The notes beneath the pieces are model-generated. The model was given only the letters and a program-made list of their open reading frames with translations. It was not told the origin of the DNA and ran no database searches. A stretch of 18,043 nt of DNA from an uncultured Chlorobiaceae bacterium (GTDB lineage Bacteria; Bacteroidota; Chlorobiia; Chlorobiales; Chlorobiaceae): positions 1-18,043 of the forward strand of contig CAIYWF010000251.1 in NCBI GenBank assembly GCA_903929845.1, given 5' to 3'. Below, one piece after another: positions 1 through 6,594 of the stretch. Position numbers and translations under genes: made by a program. Every line of letters starts with the position of its first letter. Positions within the stretch are counted from its first letter, which is position 1.

Positions 1-77
1 CTGCCGCCCGCTCCGTGAACAAACACAACCCAAGGAGCTTCGGGGTCATCCAACTCGTATGTCTTGTAATGAAGCAT
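1..77 (-). CDS. alpha/beta hydrolase, N-terminal fragment
   Basis: Only the first 25 codons are in the window; the gene continues past the left edge. The reading begins MLHYKTYELDD and reaches VVFVHGAGG. A beta-strand followed by HGxGG is the oxyanion-hole signature at the start of the alpha/beta hydrolase fold. An in-frame stop a few codons upstream leaves the ATG at 77 as the only ATG start, although no Shine-Dalgarno site is visible. The catalytic Ser, Asp and His lie outside the window, so esterase, lipase, peptidase and haloalkane dehalogenase activities cannot be told apart. It runs in the same direction as the trmH-type gene upstream of it, about 65 bases away. Confidence 0.6.
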   Translation of the reverse strand, partial: MLHYKTYELDDPEAPWVVFVHGAGG

Positions 78-141
78 TGAAGAGAACAGTTATATATCAT
101 TGAACTTATATGTAATAAAAACAACATTAATAACCAAAAAT

Positions 142-684
142 TTACATGCCGCTGCGAAGAACACGCACCAGTTCAAACATGGCTATCCCCGTTGCAACAG
201 CGACGTTCAACGAATGTTTGGTGCCGTACTGAGGAATTTCGAGCACATCGTCACACAGGTTGAGTACCTCGTTTTCAAGACCGTCAACTTCATTGCCGAC
301 AACAAGGCAAAGGGGAAAATCACCAGGAGTTACTGTCGTGTAGGAATGGCTTCCTGATGCAATCTCCAGACCGCAGATTCGCACGCCCTCTTGCTTCAAC
401 ATGGCAAGAATCTCCAACGGGTCGGCATGATACTCCCATAAAACGGTTTCCTGGGCCCCCAGTGCTGTTTTTTCAATCTCTTTTCTCGGAGGTGTTGCCG
501 TATAACCGGAAATGATTATTTTTTCAATAAAAGCAGCATCTGCCGTGCGAAACATAGCGCCAACATTCCACATACTGCGAATATTATGGAGCATCAGATA
601 AAGGGGATGCTTCTGCATAGATGAATACTGCTCCGCACTCAGCCGATTCATTTCGGCTCCATGTAACTTTCTGAACTCCTGCAT
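142..684 (-). CDS. TrmH/SpoU-family RNA 2'-O-methyltransferase
   Basis: Predicted S-adenosylmethionine-dependent methyltransferase that would methylate a ribose 2'-OH in tRNA or rRNA. All three SPOUT-knot motifs are visible in the 180-residue product: motif 1 around residues 34-49 (NIRSMWNVGAMFRTADA), motif 2 at 127-135 (LVVGNEVDGL), and motif 3 at 150-163 (IPQYGTKHSLNVAVA). Their order and spacing fit the catalytic domain. There is no N-terminal substrate-binding domain, which gives a length like the minimal TrmH/TrmL type. The frame stays open upstream to 738, but ATG 684 lies one base after the hisC stop (TAG-T-ATG), so this start is preferred. That spacing implies translational coupling with hisC. 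The modified nucleotide cannot be read from the sequence. Confidence 0.88.
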   Translation of the reverse strand: MQEFRKLHGAEMNRLSAEQYSSMQKHPLYLMLHNIRSMWNVGAMFRTADAAFIEKIIISGYTATPPRKEIEKTALGAQETVLWEYHADPLEILAMLKQEGVRICGLEIASGSHSYTTVTPGDFPLCLVVGNEVDGLENEVLNLCDDVLEIPQYGTKHSLNVAVATGIAMFELVRVLRSGM

Positions 685-685
685 A

Positions 686-1753
686 CTAAAGCAACCTGAG
701 CTTTTCGATGATCCGTCGATTTTCCTCAACCAGCCCAATATTGAACCTCAGACAGTTTTCCATAAGGTGATAACCTGAAACATTACGCACCAGAATACCC
801 TCAGTACGGAGGCTTTGGAAAACAGCCCCCGCGTCACTGACCCTGATAATCAAAAAATTGGTATCACTCATGAACGGCTCTAAGCGGTCAATAATAAGCA
901 GTTCATTATAGAGCTTATCCCGTTCATGAAGAATATACGATACAGCATCAGTAACCAGTGAATAATTCGCCAACACCTTTGTGAGCGTTATCTCGGCAAG
1001 CCTGCTGGAGGCAAAAGGAATTTTCGGCTTGGCAAGTTCGGCCATCAGCAGTGGATTTGCAACTGCAAAACCAATCCGTATCCCTGCAAGAGCGAGCGCT
1101 TTGGACATGGTGCGAAGCACGATAAGATTGGGCAGTTCTTCAATAAGCTCAAGAATGGAGCGCTGACGTGAAAACTCGATATACGCTTCGTCAACCAGCA
1201 CAATGGCATCAGAAGATTCCACAATGAGCCGAACTTGGTCGAAGGTAAGTGATTTGGATGTCGGATTATTCGGTGTGGAAAGAACGATAACATCAACTTC
1301 CTCGTCACGCGCCGCCCGAAGAATGGCATCCGTATCGAAATCAAGGTCTGAATGCATGGGCACGCTGACAACCTGGGACTGCAACAGCCGTGCTATTTTT
1401 TCATAGAGCGAAAACGAGGGTTCGGGGATAAGCACTTTTCTACCTGGACCAAGACATGCAAGAAAGATCGTATAGAGCATCTCATTTGAGCCGTTGCTCA
1501 TCATTACCGAATCAGCCGAAATACCCAGAAAATCCGCATAAGCCTGCATTCCCCTGTAAGGAAGAATATCCGGATAACGGTTCCAGGGTTCTTTGATAAA
1601 CTCTCCGATAATTTCCTCTTTAAGCCACATCGGCACATCAAAAGGGCTTTCATTCTGATTCAGCTTTATCTCTGCCTGCTGTCCTCCCTCAACCTTGTAT
1701 GTCGCAATATTCTTTAATGCCGGATTAAGAAGAAGCCCGATATCTCTTTTCAT
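686..1753 (-). CDS. hisC: histidinol-phosphate aminotransferase HisC
   Basis: PLP-dependent class I/II aminotransferase of histidine biosynthesis, converting imidazole-acetol phosphate and glutamate to histidinol phosphate and 2-oxoglutarate in the cytoplasm. The 355 residues match normal HisC length. Visible landmarks: LNQNESPFD near 31-39 (substrate end), RYPD at 59-62, SNGSNEM at 86-92 (phosphate binding), TPNNPT at 160-165, VDEAYIEF at 187-194 (PLP ring contacts), TMSKALALAG with the Schiff-base lysine at 218, and GIRIGFA at 224-230. The start at ATG 1753 has only a weak purine-rich site upstream. It leads a two-gene unit with the downstream methyltransferase. No other his gene is nearby, so the his pathway is scattered here. 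A closely related aromatic aminotransferase role cannot be fully excluded. Confidence 0.9.
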   Translation of the reverse strand: MKRDIGLLLNPALKNIATYKVEGGQQAEIKLNQNESPFDVPMWLKEEIIGEFIKEPWNRYPDILPYRGMQAYADFLGISADSVMMSNGSNEMLYTIFLACLGPGRKVLIPEPSFSLYEKIARLLQSQVVSVPMHSDLDFDTDAILRAARDEEVDVIVLSTPNNPTSKSLTFDQVRLIVESSDAIVLVDEAYIEFSRQRSILELIEELPNLIVLRTMSKALALAGIRIGFAVANPLLMAELAKPKIPFASSRLAEITLTKVLANYSLVTDAVSYILHERDKLYNELLIIDRLEPFMSDTNFLIIRVSDAGAVFQSLRTEGILVRNVSGYHLMENCLRFNIGLVEENRRIIEKLRLL

Positions 1754-1939
1754 GATAACACTTTTCGTTGTTGCTGTGAATCACTCCAACCCGTAGCGCA
1801 TGCTGGATAGACCAGTCCATTCGATTGTTCTTCTTAAAAAAACATCTTTTTATGACAATTCATGAAAAAAGTCTGGACAATCCTCAATTTTTTTATAAAT
1901 TAAAAAAGGACAAAAAAAATCCAAATTAATGGGGGCGAA
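1754..1939. other. divergent AT-rich intergenic region
   Basis: This spacer separates hisC (minus) from the sigma-like gene (plus), so it must hold two outward promoters unless hisC is read from elsewhere. From about 1835 on it is very A/T-rich with long A and T runs. A plus-strand TGGACA followed about 14 bases later by TATAAA is the nearest thing to a promoter, but the spacing is too short to call it. A strong G-run (GGGGGC) sits just upstream of ATG 1940 and serves as ribosome binding site. No coding signal is seen. Confidence 0.4.
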
Positions 1940-2362
1940 ATGACAAGCACAAAAAAAACACCTCTTGATCTTCTCAACGACATATACAGCATTGCCTGGT
2001 GGATGACCTGCAACGAGCACGATTCTCAAGACTTGGTCTATAAGACATATCTTTATGCGGATAAAAACACAAAAGAAATTGACCTCTTGAAAGCTTTCAG
2101 AGTGTGCTATATTAACCAGTTTGGACAATACACCGATTTCTGCATCAGCGAAAAAAAATGCCAGCCACACGTTCAGCTTCTTGATTCACTGAAGCATTGT
2201 GCGGCAGACATTAAGTTATCTGTTCTTTTGAACGAAATATCAGGACTCCAACATCTTCAGATATCAGATGTTATTGGAAAACCTGTTGAAACCATAAGAA
2301 CATGGCTGCTCTGGGGAAGGCAACTCTTGGTCAATACCAGCCAGCTTAAAGCTTCCGCTTGA
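1940..2362 (+). CDS. small sigma-70-like (ECF-like) regulator, degenerate
   Basis: A 140-residue protein that resembles a shrunken ECF sigma factor. Residues about 9-40 (LLNDIYSIAWWMTCNEHDSQ then DLVYKTYLYAD) follow the region 2.1/2.2 pattern of ECF factors, in which a helix ending in H-D-(A)-x-DLVQ-x-(T)-(F/Y) binds the core polymerase. Residues about 94-130 (LLNEISGLQHLQISDVIGKP then VETIRTWLLWGRQLL) follow the region 4 helix-turn-helix. Between them the stretch expected to read the -10 element is short and poorly conserved. The recognition helix carries Trp/Leu where ECF factors usually have Ser, Arg and His. The start is set by GGGGGC ahead of the ATG. The gene stands alone, with a terminator right after it and no anti-sigma gene beside it. 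The family call is by pattern only; promoter recognition is not shown. Confidence 0.6.
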   Translation: MTSTKKTPLDLLNDIYSIAWWMTCNEHDSQDLVYKTYLYADKNTKEIDLLKAFRVCYINQFGQYTDFCISEKKCQPHVQLLDSLKHCAADIKLSVLLNEISGLQHLQISDVIGKPVETIRTWLLWGRQLLVNTSQLKASA

Positions 2363-2378
2363 ATAAACTCTTTTTCTG

Positions 2379-2417
2379 AAAGGCCGCTTCAATATTGAAG
2401 TGGCCTTTTGTTCTTTA
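2379..2417 (+). terminator. rho-independent terminator after the sigma-like gene
   Basis: A 14-bp inverted repeat pairs 2379-2392 with 2395-2408 (AAAGGCCGCTTCAA against TTGAAGTGGCCTTT, one G-U pair), followed by TTTTGTTCTTT. The A-rich 5' side could also support termination from the other strand. It closes the sigma-like gene 17 bases after its stop, so hldD needs its own promoter in the short stretch before 2470. Confidence 0.85.
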
Positions 2418-2469
2418 TACCCACCTCTTTATATTTGATCTGATTGTATTCAATTTAAACTTTTTTTAC

Positions 2470-3462
2470 ATGATCATTATCACCGGCGGGGCAGGATTTA
2501 TCGGCAGTGCCATGCTTTGGGAACTTAACCGCACGGGTGAAGAAAACATCATAATAATTGATGATCTTGGGTCGACAACCACTGAAAAGTGGCGCAACCT
2601 TTCCGGACTTCATTTCGCAGATGTCTTACCTATACAACTGTTTCCCGACCTCCTTGAAAGAGGTGCTTTTGAGGGGATTTCAGCGATCATTCACATGGGA
2701 GCGAACAGTTCAACGACTGAAACCGATGCTGATCACCTTCTGACGAACAATTTCGGCTACTCAAAAAAAATTGCCTCTTTCTGCATGACACATGATGTCC
2801 GACTTGTCTATGCATCAAGTGCTGCAACTTACGGAGATGGATCAAACGGGTACAGTGATGATATTCAGCAACTCGACAGGCTGCGACCTCTCAACATGTA
2901 CGGTTACTCAAAGCAGTTGTTTGACCGCTGGGCCATTAAAAACAGAATTCTCGACAAGGCTGCAGGCCTGAAATTCTTCAATGTCTACGGCCCGAATGAG
3001 TATCATAAAGGCGATATGAGCAGTGTCGTCTACAAAGCATTCCATCAGATACTTGAAAACGGGTCTGTGAAACTCTTTCAGTCACACCGGCCCGACTATC
3101 GGGATGGTGAACAATTGAGAGATTTTATCTCTGTAAAAGATTGCACAAGAATCATGATGTGGCTCCTTGAAAATCCCGTAGCAGGCATTTTTAATGTCGG
3201 CAGTGGAGAGGCAAGAAGTTTCAAGGATTTGGCAACCGCAACATTTTTGGCTCTTGGAAAGCAACCCGTTATCGACTACGTTCCAATGCCGGAAACCCTG
3301 CGCGACAAGTATCAGTATTATACTTGCGCGGATATAACGAAGCTTCGGCAGGCAGGATTCAGCGAGCCGCTCACTTCAATTGAAGATGGAATACGCGATT
3401 ATGTGCAACACTACCTTTCCTCCGAAAGCCCTTATCTTGAGTACAGGAATTCCTCTTTATAA
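2470..3462 (+). CDS. hldD: ADP-L-glycero-D-manno-heptose 6-epimerase HldD
   Basis: Cytoplasmic short-chain dehydrogenase/reductase-type epimerase that converts ADP-D-glycero-D-manno-heptose to the L,D form, the last step in making the heptose donor for the LPS inner core. In the 330-residue product the start MIIITGGAGFIGSA is the NADP-binding Rossmann motif. SSTTETDADHL, YASSAATYGDG, MYGYSKQLFD (Tyr and Lys of the catalytic YxxxK), FFNVYGPNEYHKGDMSS, RDFISVKD and GIFNVGSGEARSF match HldD throughout its length. The open frame begins further up at 2395 inside the terminator, but that extension has no counterpart in the family, so ATG 2470 is chosen. No Shine-Dalgarno site precedes it, only a T-run. 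It implies heptose-containing LPS. Confidence 0.95.
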   Translation: MIIITGGAGFIGSAMLWELNRTGEENIIIIDDLGSTTTEKWRNLSGLHFADVLPIQLFPDLLERGAFEGISAIIHMGANSSTTETDADHLLTNNFGYSKKIASFCMTHDVRLVYASSAATYGDGSNGYSDDIQQLDRLRPLNMYGYSKQLFDRWAIKNRILDKAAGLKFFNVYGPNEYHKGDMSSVVYKAFHQILENGSVKLFQSHRPDYRDGEQLRDFISVKDCTRIMMWLLENPVAGIFNVGSGEARSFKDLATATFLALGKQPVIDYVPMPETLRDKYQYYTCADITKLRQAGFSEPLTSIEDGIRDYVQHYLSSESPYLEYRNSSL

Positions 3463-3483
3463 TTGCAATAATCCCCAGTAATT

Positions 3484-4443
3484 TTGACGACAGAAAAAAC
3501 CATTGAGATTCAGGGCATTGAACCTGTCATTCTTTTCGGGCCTTACGATTCTCTCCTGAAAAAAATCAGAATTGAGTTCTCTGACATACAGATAACTGCA
3601 CGGGGAACACAGATTATCCTTCGGGGAAGATCCGAAGAGGTGGCGCTCCTCGAACGGATTTTCAGCGAGATGATTGTGCTTGCCGGAAAGCATGGCGAGG
3701 TGCTCGACAATGACCTTAACACGCTCATCAATCTTGGCCTCTCCCAATCTCCAGCACCAAAACTGACCCATTACGGCGACGGGGATGTTATTGTGGCGTC
3801 ACAGGACTTGATCGTAAGAGCCAAAACAGATGGCCAGAGACGGATGGTTGCTGAAGCAAAGAAAAATGATATTATGTTTGCCATCGGCCCGGCTGGTACC
3901 GGAAAAACTTATACTGCCGTCGCCATAGCAGTCGCAGCATGGAAAGCCAAAAGCGTCAAACGAATTGTGCTTGCAAGACCGGCTGTCGAAGCTGGTGAAA
4001 GCCTGGGGTTTCTGCCAGGCGATCTTGCCCAGAAAATTGATCCCTACCTTCGTCCTCTTTATGATGCGCTTCAGGACATGCTGACGGCTGAAAAGCTTAA
4101 ACTTCTTACAGAACAGCGGGTTATCGAGATTGTCCCGCTTGCATACATGCGGGGCAGGACAATGAACAATTCTTTTATTATTCTCGACGAAGCACAGAAC
4201 GCATCGAACAAGCAGATGAAAATGTGCCTGACAAGACTTGGCATCAATTCTAAAGCGATCATTACCGGCGATGTAACCCAGATTGATCTGCCAAAAGAGT
4301 TCGATTCCGGACTTACCAATTCACCGAAAATCCTGAAAGATATCAAGGGTATAAGCTTTGTCTATCTTGACAAAACTGATGTTGTCCGCCACAAGCTTGT
4401 TCGCGACATTATAAACGCTTACGAAATTCATGAGCAACAATAA
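3484..4443 (+). CDS. phoH: PhoH-family ATPase
   Basis: PhoH-like P-loop ATPase of 319 residues; related proteins are linked to RNA metabolism and often sit near ybeY, although no ybeY is seen here. Walker A is GPAGTGKT at about residues 135-142, and Walker B is FIILDEAQN at 231-239 with D235/E236. The family motifs IVLARPAVEAGESLGFLPGD, AYMRGRT and ITGDVTQIDLP are all present. The N-terminal ~110 residues form the usual small domain. The start must be TTG 3484, since a stop lies in frame five codons upstream and no ATG occurs near the N-terminus; no clear ribosome binding site is visible. It begins 21 bases after hldD in the same direction, so the two are probably co-transcribed. The precise cellular role of PhoH is not settled. 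Confidence 0.92.
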   Translation: MTTEKTIEIQGIEPVILFGPYDSLLKKIRIEFSDIQITARGTQIILRGRSEEVALLERIFSEMIVLAGKHGEVLDNDLNTLINLGLSQSPAPKLTHYGDGDVIVASQDLIVRAKTDGQRRMVAEAKKNDIMFAIGPAGTGKTYTAVAIAVAAWKAKSVKRIVLARPAVEAGESLGFLPGDLAQKIDPYLRPLYDALQDMLTAEKLKLLTEQRVIEIVPLAYMRGRTMNNSFIILDEAQNASNKQMKMCLTRLGINSKAIITGDVTQIDLPKEFDSGLTNSPKILKDIKGISFVYLDKTDVVRHKLVRDIINAYEIHEQQ

Positions 4444-4583
4444 CTGCCAACGATTCATGACGGAACTTTGTTATTAACTGAGTAAACGTTTTTTTTTGAG
4501 CTAAAAAAAAATCTTATATTTACCGCAATCAGATCCGAATTGTTCTTTCTTTTTTTTTACAACTTTTAAGCGAGGAAATTAAT
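4444..4583 (+). promoter_or_regulatory. AT-rich leader of the ferredoxin gene
   Basis: This spacer between phoH and the ferredoxin gene is rich in homopolymers. A 9-T run and a 9-A run flank GAGCT near 4489-4511 and could form an A/T-only hairpin; a TATATT follows at about 4515-4520, and another T-run sits near 4551-4558. GAGGAAATTAAT just before ATG 4584 is a good ribosome binding site. Ferredoxin is normally highly expressed, so a promoter here is likely, but I cannot pair a convincing -35 with the TATATT. Confidence 0.4.
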
Positions 4584-4772
4584 ATGGCACTCTTCATTAC
4601 CGACGAATGCACCTACTGCGGAGCTTGTGAACCAGAATGTCCAGTTTCGGCAATTACTGCCGGCGACGATGCTTATATCATTGATGCCGGTTCCTGTACC
4701 GAGTGCGAAGGATACGCTGACGCTCCAGCCTGCGTTGCTGTTTGCCCTGCAGAGTGCATCGTTCAGGGATAA
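4584..4772 (+). CDS. 2[4Fe-4S] ferredoxin
   Basis: A 62-residue bacterial ferredoxin. Cluster I ligands are CTYCGACEPECP (residues about 11-22). Cluster II ligands are CTECEGYADAPACVAVCP, with the long insert between the second and third cysteines that marks chlorobial and purple-bacterial ferredoxins. In green sulfur bacteria such low-potential ferredoxins accept electrons from the iron-sulfur clusters of the type I reaction centre. They feed NADP+ reduction and the ferredoxin-dependent carboxylases of the reverse TCA cycle. The acidic protein is cytoplasmic with no signal peptide. ATG 4584 has a good GAGGA site. The gene is followed closely by a hairpin terminator and appears monocistronic. 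Confidence 0.96.
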   Translation: MALFITDECTYCGACEPECPVSAITAGDDAYIIDAGSCTECEGYADAPACVAVCPAECIVQG

Positions 4773-4790
4773 CAAAAAAACAAACCAATT

Positions 4791-4831
4791 CAATAAAAAG
4801 CGGAAGGCTGAAGTCCATCCGCTTTTTATTG
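4791..4831. terminator. bidirectional terminator between ferredoxin and Dabb gene
   Basis: A perfect 14-bp stem pairs 4791-4804 (CAATAAAAAGCGGA) with 4818-4831 around a 13-base loop. The GC core GCGGA/TCCGC is flanked by an A-run on the left and TTTTTATT on the right, so it gives a U-tailed hairpin on both strands. It lies between convergent genes, 19 bases after the ferredoxin stop and 6 bases from the Dabb gene stop. Confidence 0.9.
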
Positions 4832-4836
4832 TTCCA

Positions 4837-5139
4837 TCATACCTCGTAATCGATAATTCTCCGCTCTTCGCTGGCTTCCCCGGTAAATGGCTTTATTATT
4901 TCATGTTCCGGGTTTACCTGATACTCTTCGAGAGCTTTCCTGTCAATAAATTCACTATACAACACCACATCAGCAGAACTATCCGTACGGCTGAAATCTA
5001 ATCCCACTTCAATAGTTGTCATCCCAGGAATTCTTCCCTTGAGTCCCAACAGCTTTTCCTTGATAAGAGTGGCATTGGTTTGCTTGTCATTGCCATGAGC
5101 AACATCCTTAAGACGCCACATTACGATATGCTTGATCAT
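4837..5139 (-). CDS. Dabb (stress-responsive A/B barrel) domain protein
   Basis: A 100-residue protein starting MIKHIVMWRLKD. This opening, a first beta-strand with a conserved His (hHIVxWRLKD), is typical of Dabb dimeric alpha-beta barrel proteins, as are the later GMTTIEVGLDFSRTDSSADV, LYSEFIDRKALEEYQVNPEH and the ending near ERRIIDYEV. Members form small dimers; most bacterial ones have no known function. The frame is open further upstream, but the extension has no family counterpart, so ATG 5139 is chosen. That start lies 31 bases inside the 3' end of the carboxypeptidase gene, which suggests translational coupling. The gene ends at the bidirectional terminator. Confidence 0.85.
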   Translation of the reverse strand: MIKHIVMWRLKDVAHGNDKQTNATLIKEKLLGLKGRIPGMTTIEVGLDFSRTDSSADVVLYSEFIDRKALEEYQVNPEHEIIKPFTGEASEERRIIDYEV

Positions 5140-6466
5140 TATTGCAAATTTGGTTAGAGGGTACAACAGGTTTACATGAAAGAGTAAGAGTGACTTTCTT
5201 TTTATTTTTCCTGACTGGTTTTGATGCAACAAGTTCGCGCTTCTTCGATTTCCTGCTGTTCTTTTGCTCGGCAATCATCTGCTTCTTCGACTTCTTGATG
5301 CTCTTTTGCCCGGCTATCACTTGCTTCTTAGACTTCTTGATGCTCTTCTGCCCGGCAATCATCTGCTTCTTCGACTTTTTGATACTCTTCTGCCCGGCAA
5401 TCATCTGCTTCTTTGACTTCTTGATGCTCTTCTGCCCAGCAATCATCTGCTTCTTTGACTTGTGAACTTTCTTTACCGGAGCAACTGCTTCCGGTCGACT
5501 ATGTCCCTGAACGACAAAACGCCCGGAAAGAGCTAAATCAGGATTCGGTATTCTGTCCATAAATGCCATCTCGAACAAGTTGGCAGCAACATTCCATCGG
5601 TCCGTTTTAGCATTCAGCATCACGAGTAGAATATCCTTGTTGTCCTTTATAGCTCTTGCAATCAAACACCCGCCAGCCTTGGTTGTAAAACCGGTCTTAA
5701 TACCAACAGCATAAGGATATTTATCAAGAAGCTTGTTGTGTGTTCTCAGACAATATACTTTATGAGTCGTCTGCTCCATAAAAACGGCTTTCTCAAGACG
5801 GGCTACCTGGTTAAACACTGGATTCCTTACTGCATATTCCGTAAGCCGCAAAAGATCTTCTGCTGTCGATATATTGCCCGCATAAATGCCTTTATCAAAA
5901 CCGGCCGGGTTGGTAAAGCGGGAATTTTTCATTCCAATCATCTTCGCCTTATAGTTCATGGAGGCAACAAACGAATCAATATTACCTGAAAGATATATCG
6001 CCATTGCAAATGCTGCATCGTTGCTTGAATTGACCATGGCCGCCTTAACCAGATCGATAAGTTTAATTTTATCTCCCTGTATGAATCCTGCTTTAGATGG
6101 CTCAACCATCGTCGACTCTTTCGTTATAAGCACATCCTGATCCAGTCGGCCACTTTCAATCGCCATGATACAGGTCAGTATCTTGGTCAGGCTGGCCGGA
6201 GAAACTGGTCTGTCGATATCCTTGGCCATCAATACTTTGGAACTTCCTGTTTCCTTGATGATATAGGAATTAATTTGAACCTGAGACTGCAGTGAATCAT
6301 CTCTTGTTTGCGCATGCAGCAAGAGTGGAGCGATCATGGCCGTAATGACGACAAAAACAGCTATGACCATTGATTTTTGCAGAATCAAGTCAGAGAGCTT
6401 CCTGGTGGTACGGAAGGCCTGTTTCCGTGAACGGGATATCGCGGATATCAGGATTTGATGTGGCAT
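5108..6466 (-). CDS. D-alanyl-D-alanine carboxypeptidase (peptidase S11) with Lys-rich repeat tail
   Basis: DacA/PBP5-type serine carboxypeptidase that trims the terminal D-Ala from peptidoglycan stem peptides in the periplasm. With residues numbered from TTG 6496, the active site SxxK is S102-LT-K105, SxN is S157-S-N159 and KTG is K267-T-G269. A hydrophobic export segment spans about 43-62 and ends in LLLHAQ. After the catalytic domain (to about residue 325) the usual beta-domain and membrane-anchoring helix are replaced by ~115 residues of lysine-rich 14-residue repeats. The start is uncertain: TTG 6496, ATG 6466, and an internal TTG preceded by AGGAAG (near 6383) all give an exported protein; ATG 6466 is chosen. 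Its 3' end overlaps the Dabb gene by 32 bases. Confidence 0.9.
   Translation of the reverse strand: MPHQILISAISRSRKQAFRTTRKLSDLILQKSMVIAVFVVITAMIAPLLLHAQTRDDSLQSQVQINSYIIKETGSSKVLMAKDIDRPVSPASLTKILTCIMAIESGRLDQDVLITKESTMVEPSKAGFIQGDKIKLIDLVKAAMVNSSNDAAFAMAIYLSGNIDSFVASMNYKAKMIGMKNSRFTNPAGFDKGIYAGNISTAEDLLRLTEYAVRNPVFNQVARLEKAVFMEQTTHKVYCLRTHNKLLDKYPYAVGIKTGFTTKAGGCLIARAIKDNKDILLVMLNAKTDRWNVAANLFEMAFMDRIPNPDLALSGRFVVQGHSRPEAVAPVKKVHKSKKQMIAGQKSIKKSKKQMIAGQKSIKKSKKQMIAGQKSIKKSKKQVIAGQKSIKKSKKQMIAEQKNSRKSKKRELVASKPVRKNKKKVTLTLSCKPVVPSNQICNNDQAYRNVAS
5210..5461 (-). repeat. 42-bp tandem repeats coding a Lys-rich tail
   Basis: Six in-frame 42-bp units encode the 14-residue pattern KSKKQMIAGQKSIK at the C-terminus of the carboxypeptidase. 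The boundaries are easy to follow on the plus strand, for example 5271-5312, 5313-5354, 5355-5396 and 5397-5438. The units nearest the catalytic domain differ by only a few bases, while the units toward the stop codon (KSKKRELVASKPVR, then KNKKK) are diverged. That gradient suggests recent expansion by slippage or unequal crossing-over at one end. There are no unique spacers, so this is not a CRISPR array. Confidence 0.93.
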
Positions 6467-6545
6467 GAGTGGAATATAACCGTTCTTTGTTTTCAAGATA
6501 TAAGATAACGACTTACCTCATTCTCAATAAAGGAATCAGAAAGTA

Positions 6546-6580
6546 CAAAAAAATTAGTTCATGCCAGACTTTTTGAACTT
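6546..6580 (-). terminator. possible terminator after the LysE-type gene
   Basis: Read on the minus strand, a short stem AGTTCA/TGAACT (6574-6579 with 6556-6561) is followed within two bases by a run of seven T. It lies about 15 bases after the exporter stop codon at 6595. The stem is short and A/T-rich, so it is a weak candidate. Confidence 0.4.
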
Positions 6581-6594
6581 CGAGCATACCCTCT

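Noticed and set aside
4489..4511. T9-GAGCT-A9 palindrome as a phoH terminator
   Set aside because: The stem has no G-C pairs and no T-run follows on either strand, so it would not act as an intrinsic terminator; noted as part of the ferredoxin leader.
5210..5461. Regular repeats resembling a CRISPR array
   Set aside because: The units are contiguous 42-bp in-frame copies with no unique spacers, and no cas genes are near.
5142..5465. Plus-strand open frame with repeated hydrophobic Phe/Cys/Leu units
   Set aside because: It is the exact antisense of the lysine-rich repeats in the carboxypeptidase tail; AAG/AAA codons read backwards as Phe/Leu. The sense frame continues a real catalytic domain.
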